From Prionace glauca (taxonomy: Eukaryota > Chordata > Chondrichthyes > Carcharhiniformes > Carcharhinidae): a stretch of DNA of 64,000 bases. The stretch lies in assembly GCA_037974335.1 (NCBI GenBank), contig CM075760.1, forward strand, positions 11,192,600 through 11,256,599. The letters are read 5' to 3'. Every line of letters begins with the position of its first letter. Positions within the stretch are counted from its first letter, which is position 1. This document shows, piece after piece, positions 32,480 to 43,541 of the stretch. The notes beneath the pieces are model-generated. The model did no database searches and was not told the origin of the DNA. It was given only the letters and a program-made list of their open reading frames with translations. The position numbers and the translations under genes are program-made.

Positions 32480-32770
32480 TTTCCCAAACCTGAGGGCACT
32501 GAAGTGTCATTCACGTTGCTGTGAATCTGGAGTCACATGCATGCCAGGCCAGATAAAGACAGCAGGTTGATTTTGGTAAGGAACATTTGTGAACTAGGAG
32601 GGGTTTTACAGCAATAGCTTCATGAAAACCATTTCAACTTTGAATTATAGATGTTTACAAAATTCAAATTTCATATTTGCAATGATAGGATTCGAATCTG
32701 TGTCCCCAGAGTCTTGCCCTAGGTTATAAGTCCATTGACAACACCATATACCACAGCCTTCCCTTAAAAG
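32480..32770. repeat. Dispersed repeat in the C2-C3 intron
   Basis: TGTGAATCTGGAGTCACATGCATGCCAGGCCAGATAAAGACAGCAGGTTG and GGATTCGAATCTGTGTCCCCAGAG match the family at 9211-9545. About 290 bp. Confidence 0.65.
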
Positions 32771-33202
32771 AGTGCCCCCTTTCGGTTTGAAGCAATATAG
32801 TGAGTGAGGTGGCCTTGATGTCAGCTTGTTCCTGAGACAGCTGGTAAAATTTGGAGAGACAGTAAGTGTTAGACTGCTTCACAGGTCACAGCACAGGGGT
32901 AAAATATTGGAAAGTGTATCCACCCTATCTATAAACCAACGGTCAGTACTTTTTCCTTGAGTTCAGGATGGTGTGTTTGTTTGGGAATTCTCCAATTCTG
33001 ATTCATGGAAATGTTACCGCTGCTCCAATATTTAATACAGGGAATAATTCCATACAGCAAGCTGGCTTCCCATTCGCCATGGAAGGTGAAAGGCGAGAGT
33101 TAGAGATTGATATATTGAAGGCGACTTTGTCTCCTTCAGGCTGAAGACTGCTGTCCTGCTTCTGAAGGGGAACTAGGACTCATTTTCATTTCTCATTCAC
33201 AG

Positions 33203-33511
33203 ATCCTCCCCTGTGCCTTGATACCACAGTGAAGATACAGCCACCACCAATAGAACAGGTCTTACTGGAGGCGACCGTGACCTTAACCTGCATCATTTCT
33301 CATGCTCCTGATGGAGTTAACGTGTCCTGGATCCGAGACAGGAAGTATTTGAAATCAGAGATTGCTGAAAAGCCCGGAGCGGATCGTGACAGCGTGATCA
33401 GCAAATTAAGCATCTCCACACAAGCCTGGCTGAGTGCGGCTGTGTTTGAGTGCGTGGTGAGCCATCAGGATCTGCCGACTCCTCTAAGAGCATCTATCCA
33501 CAAGGAAACAG
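33203..33511 (+). CDS. Ig mu constant domain 3 exon (C3)
   Basis: The acceptor TTCATTTCTCATTCACAG ends at 33202; the donor is ACAG|GTGAGC at 33512. Begins [19 protein letters not shown]. The fold landmarks are Cys in [12 protein letters not shown], Trp in NVSWIRDRK and Cys in [11 protein letters not shown]. An NVS sequon overlaps the core Trp strand (NVSW), as in mu chains of other vertebrates. The extra Cys at PPLC may form an inter-heavy-chain bond. The exon is 309 bp and the frame is open. Confidence 0.95.
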
Positions 33512-33524
33512 GTGAGCTGAGAGA

Positions 33525-34262
33525 TTGAAGCAATAAATGTAGAGTCAACAGCAGGGTTCTGAGCAATGTGGAGGAACAGAAAGATCCCGGGGTTCATATC
33601 CACAGATCTCTGAAGATTGCCACTCAAGTGGATAGAGCCGTGAAGAAGGCTTAAAGTGTGTTAGTGTTTATTAACAGGGGGTTAGAGTTTAAGAGCCGTG
33701 GGGTTATACTGCAACTGTACAGGGCCTTGGTGAGACCACATTTGGAATATTGTGTGCAGTTCTAGTCACCTCACTATAAGAAGGATGTGGAAGCATTGGA
33801 GAGAGTGCAGAGGAGATTTACCAGGATGCTGCCTGGTTTGGAGGGTAGGTCTTATGAGGAAAGGTTGAGGGAGCTGGGGCTTTCCTCTTTAGAACAGAGG
33901 AGGATGAGAGACGACTAAATAGAGGTTTATAAGATGGTGAGGGGGATTGATAGAGTGGATGTTCAGAGACTATTTCCTCGGGTTACTAGGGGGGCATTAC
34001 TATAAGGTTCATGGTGGGAGATACAGGAGGGATGTCCGAGGTAGATTCTTTACTCAGAGTGTGGTTACGGTGTGGAATGCACTGCCTGCTGTGATAGTGG
34101 AGTCAGACACTTTAGGAACTTTCAAGCGGTTATTGGATAGACACATAGAGCACACCAGAATGATAGGGAGTGGGATAGACTGATCTTGGGTTTGGACATA
34201 GCTCGGCACAACATTGAGGGCCAAAGGGCCTGTACTGTGTTGTAATGTTCTATGTTTGTATG
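33525..34262 (+). mobile_element. CR1-like LINE 3' part in the C3-C4 intron
   Basis: Reads through NSRVLSNVEEQKDPGVHIHR-like, LYRALVRPHLEYCVQF and GRYRRDVRGRFFTQSVVTVWNALP. The 3' UTR is ATTGAGGGCCAAAGGGCCTGTACTGTGTTGTAATGTTCTATG. At least two in-frame stops (TAG in the tract around 33760; TAA near 33916) show that it is dead. Confidence 0.92.
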
Positions 34263-34733
34263 TAAATGCATCACTGTGTCTATCTCCAGTGAAAGTGTAC
34301 TACTCAATAGTTAGTATTCAGTGCATTAATGTTCTCACCTGAACTAAACGACTCTGGGCCGATTGATATTTTTATGGGGAGTTTGATGTGTTGATGAGTG
34401 AAAAGTGAACTGTAGGCGATGTTATTGGGTTTAGATTGAAGAAGAAGGGAGGAGCCTGATGTGGAGCATCAAAAACCAGAAAACCAAAAAGAAAAAGTAG
34501 ATCACTTGGGCCGAATGGCCTGATTCTGTGCTGTAAACTTTCTGAATCTTTCCACTCCGCCCCCTCCTGAGTTATTTGAGAAAAGAATTGTGTTCACCTC
34601 CCCTCCAAGCTGCAAATCAAAAATGGGAAGAGTTAAAATCAGAAGCGAAGCACATTTTCCTGATATCTAACCAGTGGTTTCATTGTCTCCTGAACTCTCC
34701 AGTTTATTGACATTTATTGTACATTTTCTACAG

Positions 34734-35125
34734 ATCCAAATCCGCGGGAACCGGTCGTCTCTGTCCTCCTGCCCTCGGCAGAAGACGTCTCCGCTCAGAG
34801 TTTCGTCTCCCTCAGCTGCTTAGTGAGAGGCTTCTCCCCCCGAGAGATCTTCGTCAAATGGACCGTCAACGACAAGCCGGTGAATCCCGGGAACTACAGG
34901 AACACCGAGGTGGTGGCGGACAACGGCGATAGCTCCTTCTTCATGTACAGCCTGTTATCCATTGCAGCAGAGGAATGGTCTAGTGGCGCTTCTTACTCCT
35001 GTGTGGTGGGACATGAAGCCATCCCCTTGAAGATCATCAACAGAACAGTTGACAAATCCAGCGGTAAACCCAGTTTTGTGAACATTTCCCTTGCACTGAT
35101 GGACACTGTTAATTCATGTCAATGA
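34734..35125 (+). CDS. Ig mu constant domain 4 with secretory tail (C4)
   Basis: The acceptor TTTTCTACAG ends at 34733. The domain begins [19 protein letters not shown] and has Cys in [13 protein letters not shown], Trp in FVKWTVNDK and Cys in [11 protein letters not shown], the classic C-terminal mu signature. The secretory tail [19 protein letters not shown] ends at TGA 35123-35125. It carries the NIS sequon and the penultimate Cys used for polymer/J-chain bonding in mu chains. Within the exon, GCG|GTAAAC at 35063/35064 is the donor used for the membrane form, removing the tail (after SS). Secretory poly(A) signals follow within 45 bp. The arrangement matches shark and tetrapod mu, in which secreted and membrane forms compete by splicing versus cleavage. 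Confidence 0.95.
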
Positions 35126-35152
35126 GAGTCACTCACTTCCATTAAAAACTAC

Positions 35153-35167
35153 AATAAAAAGAATAAA
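35153..35167 (+). terminator. Secretory-form poly(A) signals
   Basis: Two AATAAA hexamers, at 35153-35158 and 35162-35167, lie 28 and 37 bp after the C4 stop codon, in the right place for the secreted mu mRNA. T-rich sequence follows at 35205-35245. Confidence 0.75.
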
Positions 35168-37812
35168 AAGATTTTCCTCTAACGATCAATGAAATACCCA
35201 ATTGTTTAATTGGTTGTTTTTCAGTTTTACTTCCATATCTTTGATTTTGAGTCAGATATTTTCATGTCTCGGACCCAACATTGTTGAACCAGTGCTCCCA
35301 GCGGAGATAGACACTGGGTCAGGGATAGAATAGAGCACATTCATTACAGGATTCTGCAAAATATCTTCACTGACTTTCCTCCCGCTGAGGGGAAAACACT
35401 CCGACATTTTTAACATGTCTGACACACAAACACAACATTTAGATCTCTGTGTCCCTGTTTCTCTCATTGACCACCGCTTTAAGCTACTGCACCGCACCCA
35501 CTGGGAACTGAAGTGAGGGTCACACACAAAAAACATGGAGAAATATTCCCCCCATCGGATTGAGGGAGAGTGAAATTGTTAACATCCTGGATTCCCATTA
35601 ACCCAGCAAAGAGAGGGGAGGAGCAGTAGTTAATCCATATTCCAAAACTTCCTCAATGAAAAGAGGAGGAATGTCATTATTTAATCCAATCACCTCCACC
35701 TCCTCAGTGGTTAGCACCATCAGGGACATTGTATCACCGGGTAGGGAGAGGGAAACTCTGAGCTCACTCTCCTCCCTCTCCTGTGTTTGGAAGGGAACAT
35801 TTCTCTACTATAAGGACCCAGTTGCCAACAGTACAAATTAGTTTCCGGTTTACCTGCTACAGATTTTGAAGTATCATTATCTTAATCATTGAAATATATA
35901 TATAAACTAATGAAACATAATTTAAAATGTCTCAACACTCTTGTTCCTGTTAATCATCTGCTGGCATTGATTTCCCAGAATACAAATTTAAACAAGTCAT
36001 AGATTCCTCCCCGGGTTTTAACTGTTCTGTCCCTGAGATCTCTGAGATACATCAATGAATTATTTCATTCTCTCTCCTGATATCACCGTGCCCCTCACAT
36101 AAAATACATTTCTCCAGCAAAACATTGAAAATATGTTCCATTATCCGGGTTGTCTGGATCATATTCACTTCACTATGGTCGGTGAAACTTGGAGCAACAG
36201 TTAAAAAAATACACACACTGATAATGCTGCCCAAAACTGTCACAATTATACATACATACACAGGCGTACACACCCACACTCACACACACACACGCACACT
36301 CTCACACACACACACTCACACACACATACACACACTACACACACTACACACACTACACACTGACACACACACACATACATACACACACTACGCACTCACA
36401 CACACATACACACACTCACACACACATACACACACACATTCACACATACAGACACACTAGACACTCACACACATACACACACACACACGCACACACAGAA
36501 ACGTGGACACAATTGCACAAATACACATACTCATACATATGCACACGAATACAGAATGTTAATATAACACACAAACGCATACACATAGTCCCACACACAG
36601 AAATATAGACAGGCACATTCAAATACAGACACAGAATCTCACAAATACACAATACGCACAAATACATACACAACAAAAACACAGATACATTCATAAATAC
36701 AAATGCACATACACGGATCAGAAGAACACACAATATACGCACAAACGAACTCAAACAAGCACGCTCCCTCGAATACACTAATGGACTATACATATACAAA
36801 CAAAAATGCGTGCATACACAAATACTCTCTCTTTCTCTCTCGCTCTCTCTCTGTCCCACACGCACCATGCACACACACACACACACACACGCACACACAT
36901 ATACACGCACACATGCATGCACAAGGGGGCATACACCCACACCTGCACACACAGGCACGGACTTGTACAAGAAGGCACAAAACAAAACATGCACACAAAT
37001 TATCAGATATGTACAAACGCCCGCAGAAACACACACAAACACACAACTACACACTTACCTAAACATACGGACTAGGTACACGGACACAAACACAAACACA
37101 TACATGCATATACACAATACGGACAGATAACATTTATGCAGGTCCAAAACATACACAAATAGATACACACACTCAAACAAATGCATGTTCTCACACGTTC
37201 ACGCTGAAATGAATACAGATATAGAGACCCACAATGTTATACACATTATCACTTATACAGGGAAATAGATATAACAATATTAACACACTGCTTATAGAGG
37301 AACAGAGAGCAAAATATTTTCACACAAACATGTGGATGCAAACATTCACACGCTCCTTCAGAACAGAACACCACAGCACACAATACTACACATGGAAACA
37401 CAGCCATACACTGACACATTGTTATAAATAACTACCAACACGAATTTACATGCACTAATATGTCAACAGATACACACACAAACGCACGGAGGAACAGACA
37501 CACACAGAAAGAGAAGGAAACATTATTCGAGTGATACAAATTAACACATTGAAACAGGCAGAAACACGTGCACACGTTAAGAGTGGCATTAATAAATATA
37601 CAGAGACTTCACACAATAATAGTCATATATCCACAATATCTGAAGAATAAATTATACACACAGACACACAACTACACAAATCAACAAACACAGGCAAATG
37701 AACATGTTCATTATCCCTCATACACACAGATTAACTCAGGACCAAAAATTAATGCAGCTCAGGAAGTGTTCACACACACACACACACACACACTCACACA
37801 CACAGACTCACA

Positions 37813-37853
<41 letters not shown>

Positions 37854-38532
37854 TCACAGACACACACACACACACGCACTGACGCACACACACACACACA
37901 CACACACACAGACTCACAGACACACACACACACAGACGCGCACACACACACACACACACACATACAATCTTTAATACAAACGGCAGGTGAATGATGAAAG
38001 TAAAATTTAAATGTGAATTTGAATGGACATACACACCGATGACTATCCCAATTCTCAAAACACCGCCAAACACGTTGAGAAACTGAGTTAAGCTCATGAT
38101 TTACTAAACATTTCCACTGTAAATAAGCAAAGATTGGAAATTACATCCCAGATCTTAAACAGCAGCATTCACAGTTTACAGATCAGTCACCATCTGTGGA
38201 AACAATCATTGACAGGGGAATGTTTCTCCAGATCAGTCAGAACATTCTTCAATAAAGGTTAGTGGCAAATAGTTCAAAATGAACTGATTATCAAGAAAAC
38301 ACCTTCAGTGCTTTCTGACATGGACTCTCCAAGGAATAACAATAAGGATCAGGTGTGAAAATAGTTATGGAGATCTGTTACTGAGTGTCCTGAATTTAAC
38401 AGGAGATATACATTGAAAATTAGACATGAGAATGAATGAACAGTTTATGAAGGAGAAGAGGGAAAAGAAAACAATGAGATTCCCTGGATAAATAAAGTAA
38501 TCTAATTCCATTTCCTGGCCTCTGTCCCCTAG
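35168..38532. other. C4-M1 intron remainder, with (CA)n tracts at 36240-37980
   Basis: No exon found. From 36240 to 37180 there are CA-rich tracts broken by ATACACAC and TACACACT units. From 37770 to 37965 there is almost pure (CA)n interrupted by GACTCACAGA. Open frames here (His/Thr-rich or Val/Cys-rich) are compositional. The rest is unique AT-rich DNA. Confidence 0.8.
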
Positions 38533-38660
38533 ACCCCACCGACCGCATCTGGATTGAAGACAGTGAGGATGATAACAGCAACATCTGGACAACCGCTTCC
38601 ACATTCATCGTCCTGTTCTTCCTGAGCATTTTCTACAGTACTGCCGTCACTCTGGTGAAG
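38533..38660 (+). CDS. Ig mu membrane exon 1
   Basis: The acceptor TGGCCTCTGTCCCCTAG ends at 38532; the donor is AAG|GTGAGA at 38661. Joined to the internal C4 donor it reads ...[18 protein letters not shown], an acidic extracellular linker, then [20 protein letters not shown] and TAVTLVK. The hydrophobic segment of about 25 residues, with the polar Ser/Tyr/Ser/Thr face and preceding NIWTTAS, is the pattern by which membrane mu chains pair with signalling partners (Ig-alpha/beta in other vertebrates). The 128 bp plus the split base give 43 codons. Confidence 0.93.
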
Positions 38661-38794
38661 GTGAGATGATTCAATTCACTCACATTTCAAACTGGCAGAA
38701 TGGATTTGAAAAATCTCTCATTGTTTCACTGATTAAAAACATTAATGTCCCGCATCAGAAACATCTGCTTCAATATTGCCTCTTTATTTTACAG

Positions 38795-38803
38795 ATCAAA
38801 TGA
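38795..38803 (+). CDS. Ig mu membrane exon 2 (cytoplasmic tip and stop)
   Basis: The acceptor GCCTCTTTATTTTACAG ends at 38794, and the coding part is only ATC AAA TGA (Ile-Lys-stop). The cytoplasmic end is therefore LVK-IK, close to the Lys-Val-Lys tail of membrane IgM in other vertebrates. The phase matches membrane exon 1. The 3' UTR follows. Confidence 0.85.
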   Translation: MK

Positions 38804-39252
38804 TGGGTTGAATTTTGGACGCTGCAGATTTCCCTCAGCTGATTATAAAGATCTGTGTATGGCTCCAATACAATATCTGCTCTCGGTGAATCTATCAGTA
38901 AATGTCTCTCAGTTTATCATTCTGGATCTGTAACTGAGGCAACAATAGACATTATTTCAGTTTTCAGTGTGAAAAGTACGAGGTTGTTTTTTGTTATAGT
39001 GTTATTGTGGTTAATAGTTTCCCCCCTAGTTTAAAATTAATGTATAAATAATTTCTCATTCATTATTCACCTTTGTGAATTCCTCTTTCTATTAAGGATC
39101 TGTATTCTCTTTCTGGTTAATGTAACAGATGTACAAATATTGACGGATTCTCCGTACATGTCTCCTGTTCTCAATGTGACCCTCGATCGCTATGTTCACT
39201 TTCCTAACTTTAAAAAAAACAATTTCGCTGTAAAATATTCTCTGAATTTTTA

Positions 39253-39269
39253 AATAAATTTTGAATAAA
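39253..39269 (+). terminator. Candidate membrane-form poly(A) signals
   Basis: AATAAA at 39253-39258 and 39264-39269, about 450 bp after the membrane stop codon, end a plausible 3' UTR. Confidence 0.5.
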
Positions 39270-39339
39270 AATGTAACCATCCCTGTCTTGGCTTAATTCC
39301 GTTCTCCTAAACCCATCAACTCCGCTCCATTTCCCTATG

Positions 39340-39455
39340 ATCCGGTTTCCCCCCCTTTCCCAGATAGGCATGTCCCCCCCAGTCATGGGTGGGATGTGGT
39401 TGAACTCAGGACCCTCTAGAGACAGAGTCACTGCGCCACCCAGTGACCCACCCGT
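39340..39455 (-). mobile_element. Possible tRNA-related SINE head, reversed
   Basis: GGTTGAACTCAGGACCCTCTAGAGACAGAGTCACTGCGCCACCCAGTGACCCACCC has the reversed box B/box A order of a tRNA-derived SINE. Diverged; family uncertain. Confidence 0.45.
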
Positions 39456-39549
39456 GTAAAGACACCTTCATCTCTGCCTTTTTCTGATCAAATCCAGAGA
39501 CAGAATGAGTGAAGAATGAGGAGAACCTCGGTGAATTCACTCATAAACT

Positions 39550-39985
39550 GGTCTGTCATGGAGTTTAGAAGGATGAGGGGGGATGTTATAGAGACGTATA
39601 AGATAATGAAAGGGATGGATAGGGTAGAGGGAGAGGGATTCTTCCCACTTAGAAAGGATAGCAGGACTAGAGAGCACAGCCTCAAGATAAGGGGGGGAGA
39701 GGTGCACTTTAGGTCAGAGTTGAGGAGGAACTTCTTCACTCAAAGGGTGGTGAATCTCTGGAATTCTGTGCCCATTGAAGTGGTGGAAGCTGCCTCGCTA
39801 AACATATTTAAGAGGCGGGTAGATAGGTTTTTGACAGACAGGGGAATTAAGGGTTATGGGGAGAAAGTGGGAAAGTGGAACAGATCCACTTCAGGTCAGC
39901 CATGATCTTATTGAATGGCGGGGCAGGCTCGAAGGGCTAGATGGCCTACTCCTGCTCCTATCTCTCATGTTTCTTTCCTATGGTC
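39550..39985 (+). mobile_element. CR1-like LINE 3' end
   Basis: Encodes MEFRRMRGDVIETYKIMKGM and SELRRNFFTQRVVNLWNSVP, then the 3' UTR GGCGGGGCAGGCTCGAAGGGCTAGATGG. The tail is decayed (CTCATGTTTCTTTCCTATGG). Confidence 0.92.
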
Positions 39986-40244
39986 TTATGGAGGACCAGC
40001 AGCATTTAAACTGCCCTTAACCTTGTCTGATTCCCCTTAGTCCGCCAGAAATGAGAAATGAATTTGCTCCGAATCTTCACTCCAGGGCATGAAGAAAGAT
40101 TGTGTTTAAGTGTTCAAGCAGGCACTAACTGACCGAACGTAAAGCAGAATGTAAAATCAGTGGACTGGATGCAGGAGGAAAACACGAGAATAGTTCCAGA
40201 GATCAGAAACTTCAGTGGCGAATATATTTTGGAGAGTTTGGGAC

Positions 40245-40640
40245 TAATTTTCTTAACAGAAAGTTGCTGATGTGACTTTAATGAGGCATTCAAAATCCTA
40301 AGGGGTCTTGACAGAGTAGATAGAGAGAAACTTTCAATGGCAGAAGGATTTTGACACAGAGGGCGCGGGTTGAACTAACTTGGTGAAGGAAACATGGAGA
40401 CATCAGGAAAAAACATTTTCAGACAGTGAGTGACCCAGACCTGGAATGTGCTGTTTGAGAGTGTGCTGCAGGCAGAGCCAATTAATGGGTTCAAAATGGG
40501 ATTGGATAATTGTCTGAAAATGAACAAAATGCTAGACTGTGGGGTACAGAGTGTTATTGGATGAATTGGTCCTTTAGAGGGCCAACACACACATGACGCT
40601 TCAAAACGGCCTTCTTCTCTGCTGTAAGTACTCTATCAAT
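40245..40640 (+). mobile_element. Diverged CR1-like LINE 3' part
   Basis: Fragments such as AFKILRGLDRVDREKL-like, TWNVLFESVLQAEPINGFK and the ending CGGCCTTCTTCTCTGCTGTAAGTACTCTATCAATG follow the CR1 3' plan, but frames are broken. Confidence 0.65.
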
Positions 40641-40689
40641 GTTGAAAGGGCATCGTGGTAATATCTCTGCGAGAGCAATTCCAAGGTAG

Positions 40690-41022
40690 GCAAATTTCTC
40701 AAGATATATATTGATCCTGATAAATGTGAGGTGATGCATTTTGGAAGGAATAATGTAGAGAGGAGTTACATGATAAAGGGAAGACCAGTTAAGAGTGTAG
40801 AAATGCAGAGGGACCCAGGAGTGCAAGTGTTCTTGTCTCTGAAGGTGGCAACACAGGTGGAGAAAGTTGCGAAGAAAGCTTACAGAATGCTAGCCTTTAT
40901 AGGAAGGGGTGTATAGTATAAGAGCTGGCGTCTAATGCTGCAGTTGTACAGAACGTTGGTTAGACCGCATTTGGAGAACTGCGTCCAGTTCTGGTCACCT
41001 TACTACTGGAAGGACATGGAGA
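40690..41022 (+). mobile_element. CR1-like LINE internal fragment
   Basis: PDKCEVMHFGRNNVERSYMI-like, QRDPGVQVFLSLKVATQVEKV and KKAYRMLAFIGRGV are followed by LQLYRTLVRPHLENCVQFW. Truncated at both ends. Confidence 0.85.
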
Positions 41023-41224
41023 CCCTGCTGCTGTGACAATGCACCCTCTTGTTTAAACACTCTGCAATGCTGAGGCTGGGGAGAGGAGTAAACAACAGGG
41101 AGCAGCATTGCAGCTTCTCTCCCCCCATTGAAACTGGGATTGTTGCTCCATCTGCTGCACCATCCCCACCACATCCACTGGGGGGTAGTCTGGACAATGG
41201 GCTGCAGGCAGACCTTACTGCGCC

Positions 41225-41525
41225 TGCGTCACAATCACACCACCGCCGGCGGCCATATTGCGTTGCCAGGGGAGACGGCGTCCCGCGCGCTGCACTCTGG
41301 GGGAATTCCCCTCCTGCACATGCGCCCAGGCAGTTACATTTGAATCTTTTAATATGTTGAATCTTGATGATTATTATTCACATCCTCACCCGTCAGACTT
41401 TCGGTTCCTTCTCCATTCGGGAAAATCATTTCTGTTTTTTATTCCGTCTGGTTTTCAATCACACCCGCGCGGTGCGCTCTGGGAAAATACTACAGCACAT
41501 GCGCGGTTCCGCCACCTGCCTCTTT
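41225..41525. promoter_or_regulatory. CpG-rich promoter-like region
   Basis: Contains CCGCCGGCGGCCATATTGCG (YY1-like GCCAT core), CGTCCCGCGCGCTGCACTCTGGG, and two copies of an NRF1-like ACATGCGC (at about 41319 and 41499), each downstream of a CTCTGGG motif. CpG density is far above the surroundings. Probably a promoter of an unidentified transcript. Confidence 0.5.
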
Positions 41526-41658
41526 ATAAAAATATGTATTTTATTTAATTTTAATTCCGCTCCGGGCGGGATTTCCGGGTGGGAATTTCTCTCACTTTCT
41601 ACATTTCTGAAACGCCGCTTCAGCCGGGGGGGAGGGGCTGTAGTGATGTCATGGCAAT

Positions 41659-41982
41659 ATGGCGGCTGACCCCGCCTCTCTGCAGGACCCGGATGTTCCG
41701 CCAACGAGCAGCGGCCGGGCCGGACTGGGCAAGAGGTGTCACTGGGAGGAGCAGCGCCCGGGAGTGTTACAGCGACCCCCGGTGGTCAGGAAGGGAAATA
41801 GCAGCAGGACAGTCTCTGCCCAAAGGTTTCCCCAGTTCAGCTGCTCAGAGACACTGGGAACCTCTTCAACTGGAAACTTCAGCTTCTCACATTCACCCCC
41901 TGTGTTCAGTCATTGTTTAATAGACAACCTGTGTAGGGAAATCAGAAACAACTTGTCCACATCAAAGGGGATGGGAATCTGA
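41659..41982 (+). CDS. Putative first coding exon in a CpG island, unidentified
   Basis: An ATGGCGGCTGACC start sits in a YY1-like context (CAATATGGCGGCTGAC) about 15 bp after TGATGTCATGG, a CRE-like site. The open frame of 107 codons begins MAADPASLQDPDVPPTSSGR and has no domain I recognise. Its second half drops to ordinary base composition, so the true exon may end earlier: a weak donor CAAAG|GTTTCC lies near 41825. It could be the first exon of a nearby gene or a relic. No downstream exon was found in the window with confidence. The start choice rests only on context. Confidence 0.35.
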   Translation: MAADPASLQDPDVPPTSSGRAGLGKRCHWEEQRPGVLQRPPVVRKGNSSRTVSAQRFPQFSCSETLGTSSTGNFSFSHSPPVFSHCLIDNLCREIRNNLSTSKGMGI

Positions 41983-42324
41983 ACCATTCCGCTCAAAAAG
42001 CTCTGCTTGCCTTGAAATTTCAATGGAAATGTTCAAGATGAGAATTTATAGATGGAACTCATGTTGTATGTGGAACGCTCATGATGCCACAATAACATCA
42101 GTACGGACATGTTTTCCCCTCAATTCACTAACTCCCAGTGTATTTCAGTATTTTGTTACAAAATTCCTCTGAAGGACCTTGGGATGTTTTATTGCAATAA
42201 ACGTGTTGTATAAATATGAGTTGTTACTGATCCCAGCAGTCAGTTTGTGCACAGTAAGATTCCACAAACAGCAACAACTGATCAATCCATGGTGATGTTA
42301 GTTCAAACACAAATGTTGGTCCTG

Positions 42325-42700
42325 CTGCACTGTGAAACAGTGGGTTAGCGCTGCTGTCTCACCGCCAGGGACCCGGGTTCGATTCCCAGGGGCACGGTGA
42401 CACAGTGGGTTAGACACTGCTGTCTCACAGCGCCAGGGACCCTGGTTCGATTCCTGGGGGCACGGTGACACAGTGGGTTAGCACTGCTGTCTCATAGCGC
42501 CAGGGACCCGGGTTCTGTTCCGGCCTGTTTGTGTGGAGTCTGCACATTCTCCCCATGTCTGCGTGGATGTCCTCTGGACTTCCTCCCAAATTCTGAAAGA
42601 TGTGCTGGTTTGGTACATTATCCCGAACAGGTACTGGACAGTCGATACTCAGGGAGTTTCATACTAACTTCATTGCAATGTTAAGGTAAGCCTTTCTTGT
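42325..42700 (+). mobile_element. HE1-like SINE with tandemly triplicated tRNA head
   Basis: Three head units (…CAGTGGGTTAG…CTGCTGTCTCA…CGCCAGGGACC…GGTTCGATTCC) start near 42325, 42391 and 42459, a 66-68 bp period, and are followed by a single body (GTGTGGAGTCTGCACATTCTCCC...) and a degenerate tail. Confidence 0.9.
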
Positions 42701-43541
42701 GACGAATAAATTAAACTTTATAGATCAGTCAATGTTGAAGGGATTCCAGGATCTGAATGGTTCACACCTGTTGCTGTCTTTGTCACTTGTTTCTGTATTT
42801 AGTGGTTATCGCGTTTGCCTAACACGTGAATGGTCCTCCTTCAAAAGCAGGCAGAAGCATTCATTTAGTGAGGGAAATCTGCATAATTTCAGTTTGTTAC
42901 TGAACATAATCTGAAACTCGATGTTGCAGCCATATACACCTTCTCAGTTTTCTAAATAAAAACCTTTTGTTGATGTTTTGTTTGCACTTCAGCCCCACAT
43001 TCCTGATCTACGTGCACCCAGTGTGTGTGGGGGAGGGGGGGTGGGGGGAGGACCTCCTCCTGGGCCAGACACAGAGCAGTTTCACAATGGTGCAGGGTTT
43101 CAGCCAATGAGGGAGACCCAGGCTCAGGCCCACCCCTCATTCTCTCCAATTGGTTGGAGGACCAGATGCTCCTGTACAGTCCTCCAGCCCCGCCTCCTCT
43201 TTCTATTAGTCCGGAGCTGCCATCAATCACATAGACATTGTGACCTGCCAGTGACTGAGCATGTGCCATCCACCCGGCCAGCCTGAGGCAGATAGAACAG
43301 TTTCTACAGCGCAGAGGATTGTGGACAATCTGGCTGCCATTAGAGATGGACAGTCTTTGTTTGAATCTGGGAAAGTGAGGATGAGATCCTGCCACAGGGC
43401 ATCACAGTGGATAGGATTACTGTCTCACAGCACCAGGGACCCATGTTCAATTCCGGCCTTGGGTCATTATCTGTATCGAGTTTGCACATTCTCCCCGTGT
43501 CTGCATGCATTTCCTCTGGATGCTCTGGTTTCCTCCTACAG

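Larger units (their letters stand above)
18766..38803 (+). other. Complete germline IgM-type heavy-chain cluster (V-D-D-J-C1-C4-M1-M2)
   Basis: All parts of an elasmobranch heavy-chain locus are present in order on one strand: leader and V exons, D1, D2, JH, four constant exons, a secretory tail and two membrane exons. The V-D1, D1-D2 and D2-JH gaps (RSS edge to RSS edge) are about 480, 310 and 325 bp; the J-C1 intron is 10,614 bp. Four C domains with a C4 tail carrying a glycosylation sequon and penultimate Cys argue for mu; IgW-type chains usually have six C domains and IgNAR five. No joined VDJ was seen, so this is an unrearranged locus. It looks functional: V and C frames are open, splice sites are GT/AG and RSSs are near consensus. 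Confidence 0.93.

Noticed and set aside
36125-37994. His/Thr-rich and Val/Cys-rich frames in the CA tracts
   Set aside because: Artefacts of CA repeats in an intron.
18766-38803. IgW or IgNAR identity for the heavy-chain cluster
   Set aside because: Only four C domains with a mu-type tail and mu-type membrane exon; the V has normal VH features and no NAR-type cysteines.
42325-42545. A cluster of tRNA genes
   Set aside because: Only box A/B-like SINE heads; no cloverleaf fold or tRNA 3' end is evident and the SINE body follows.
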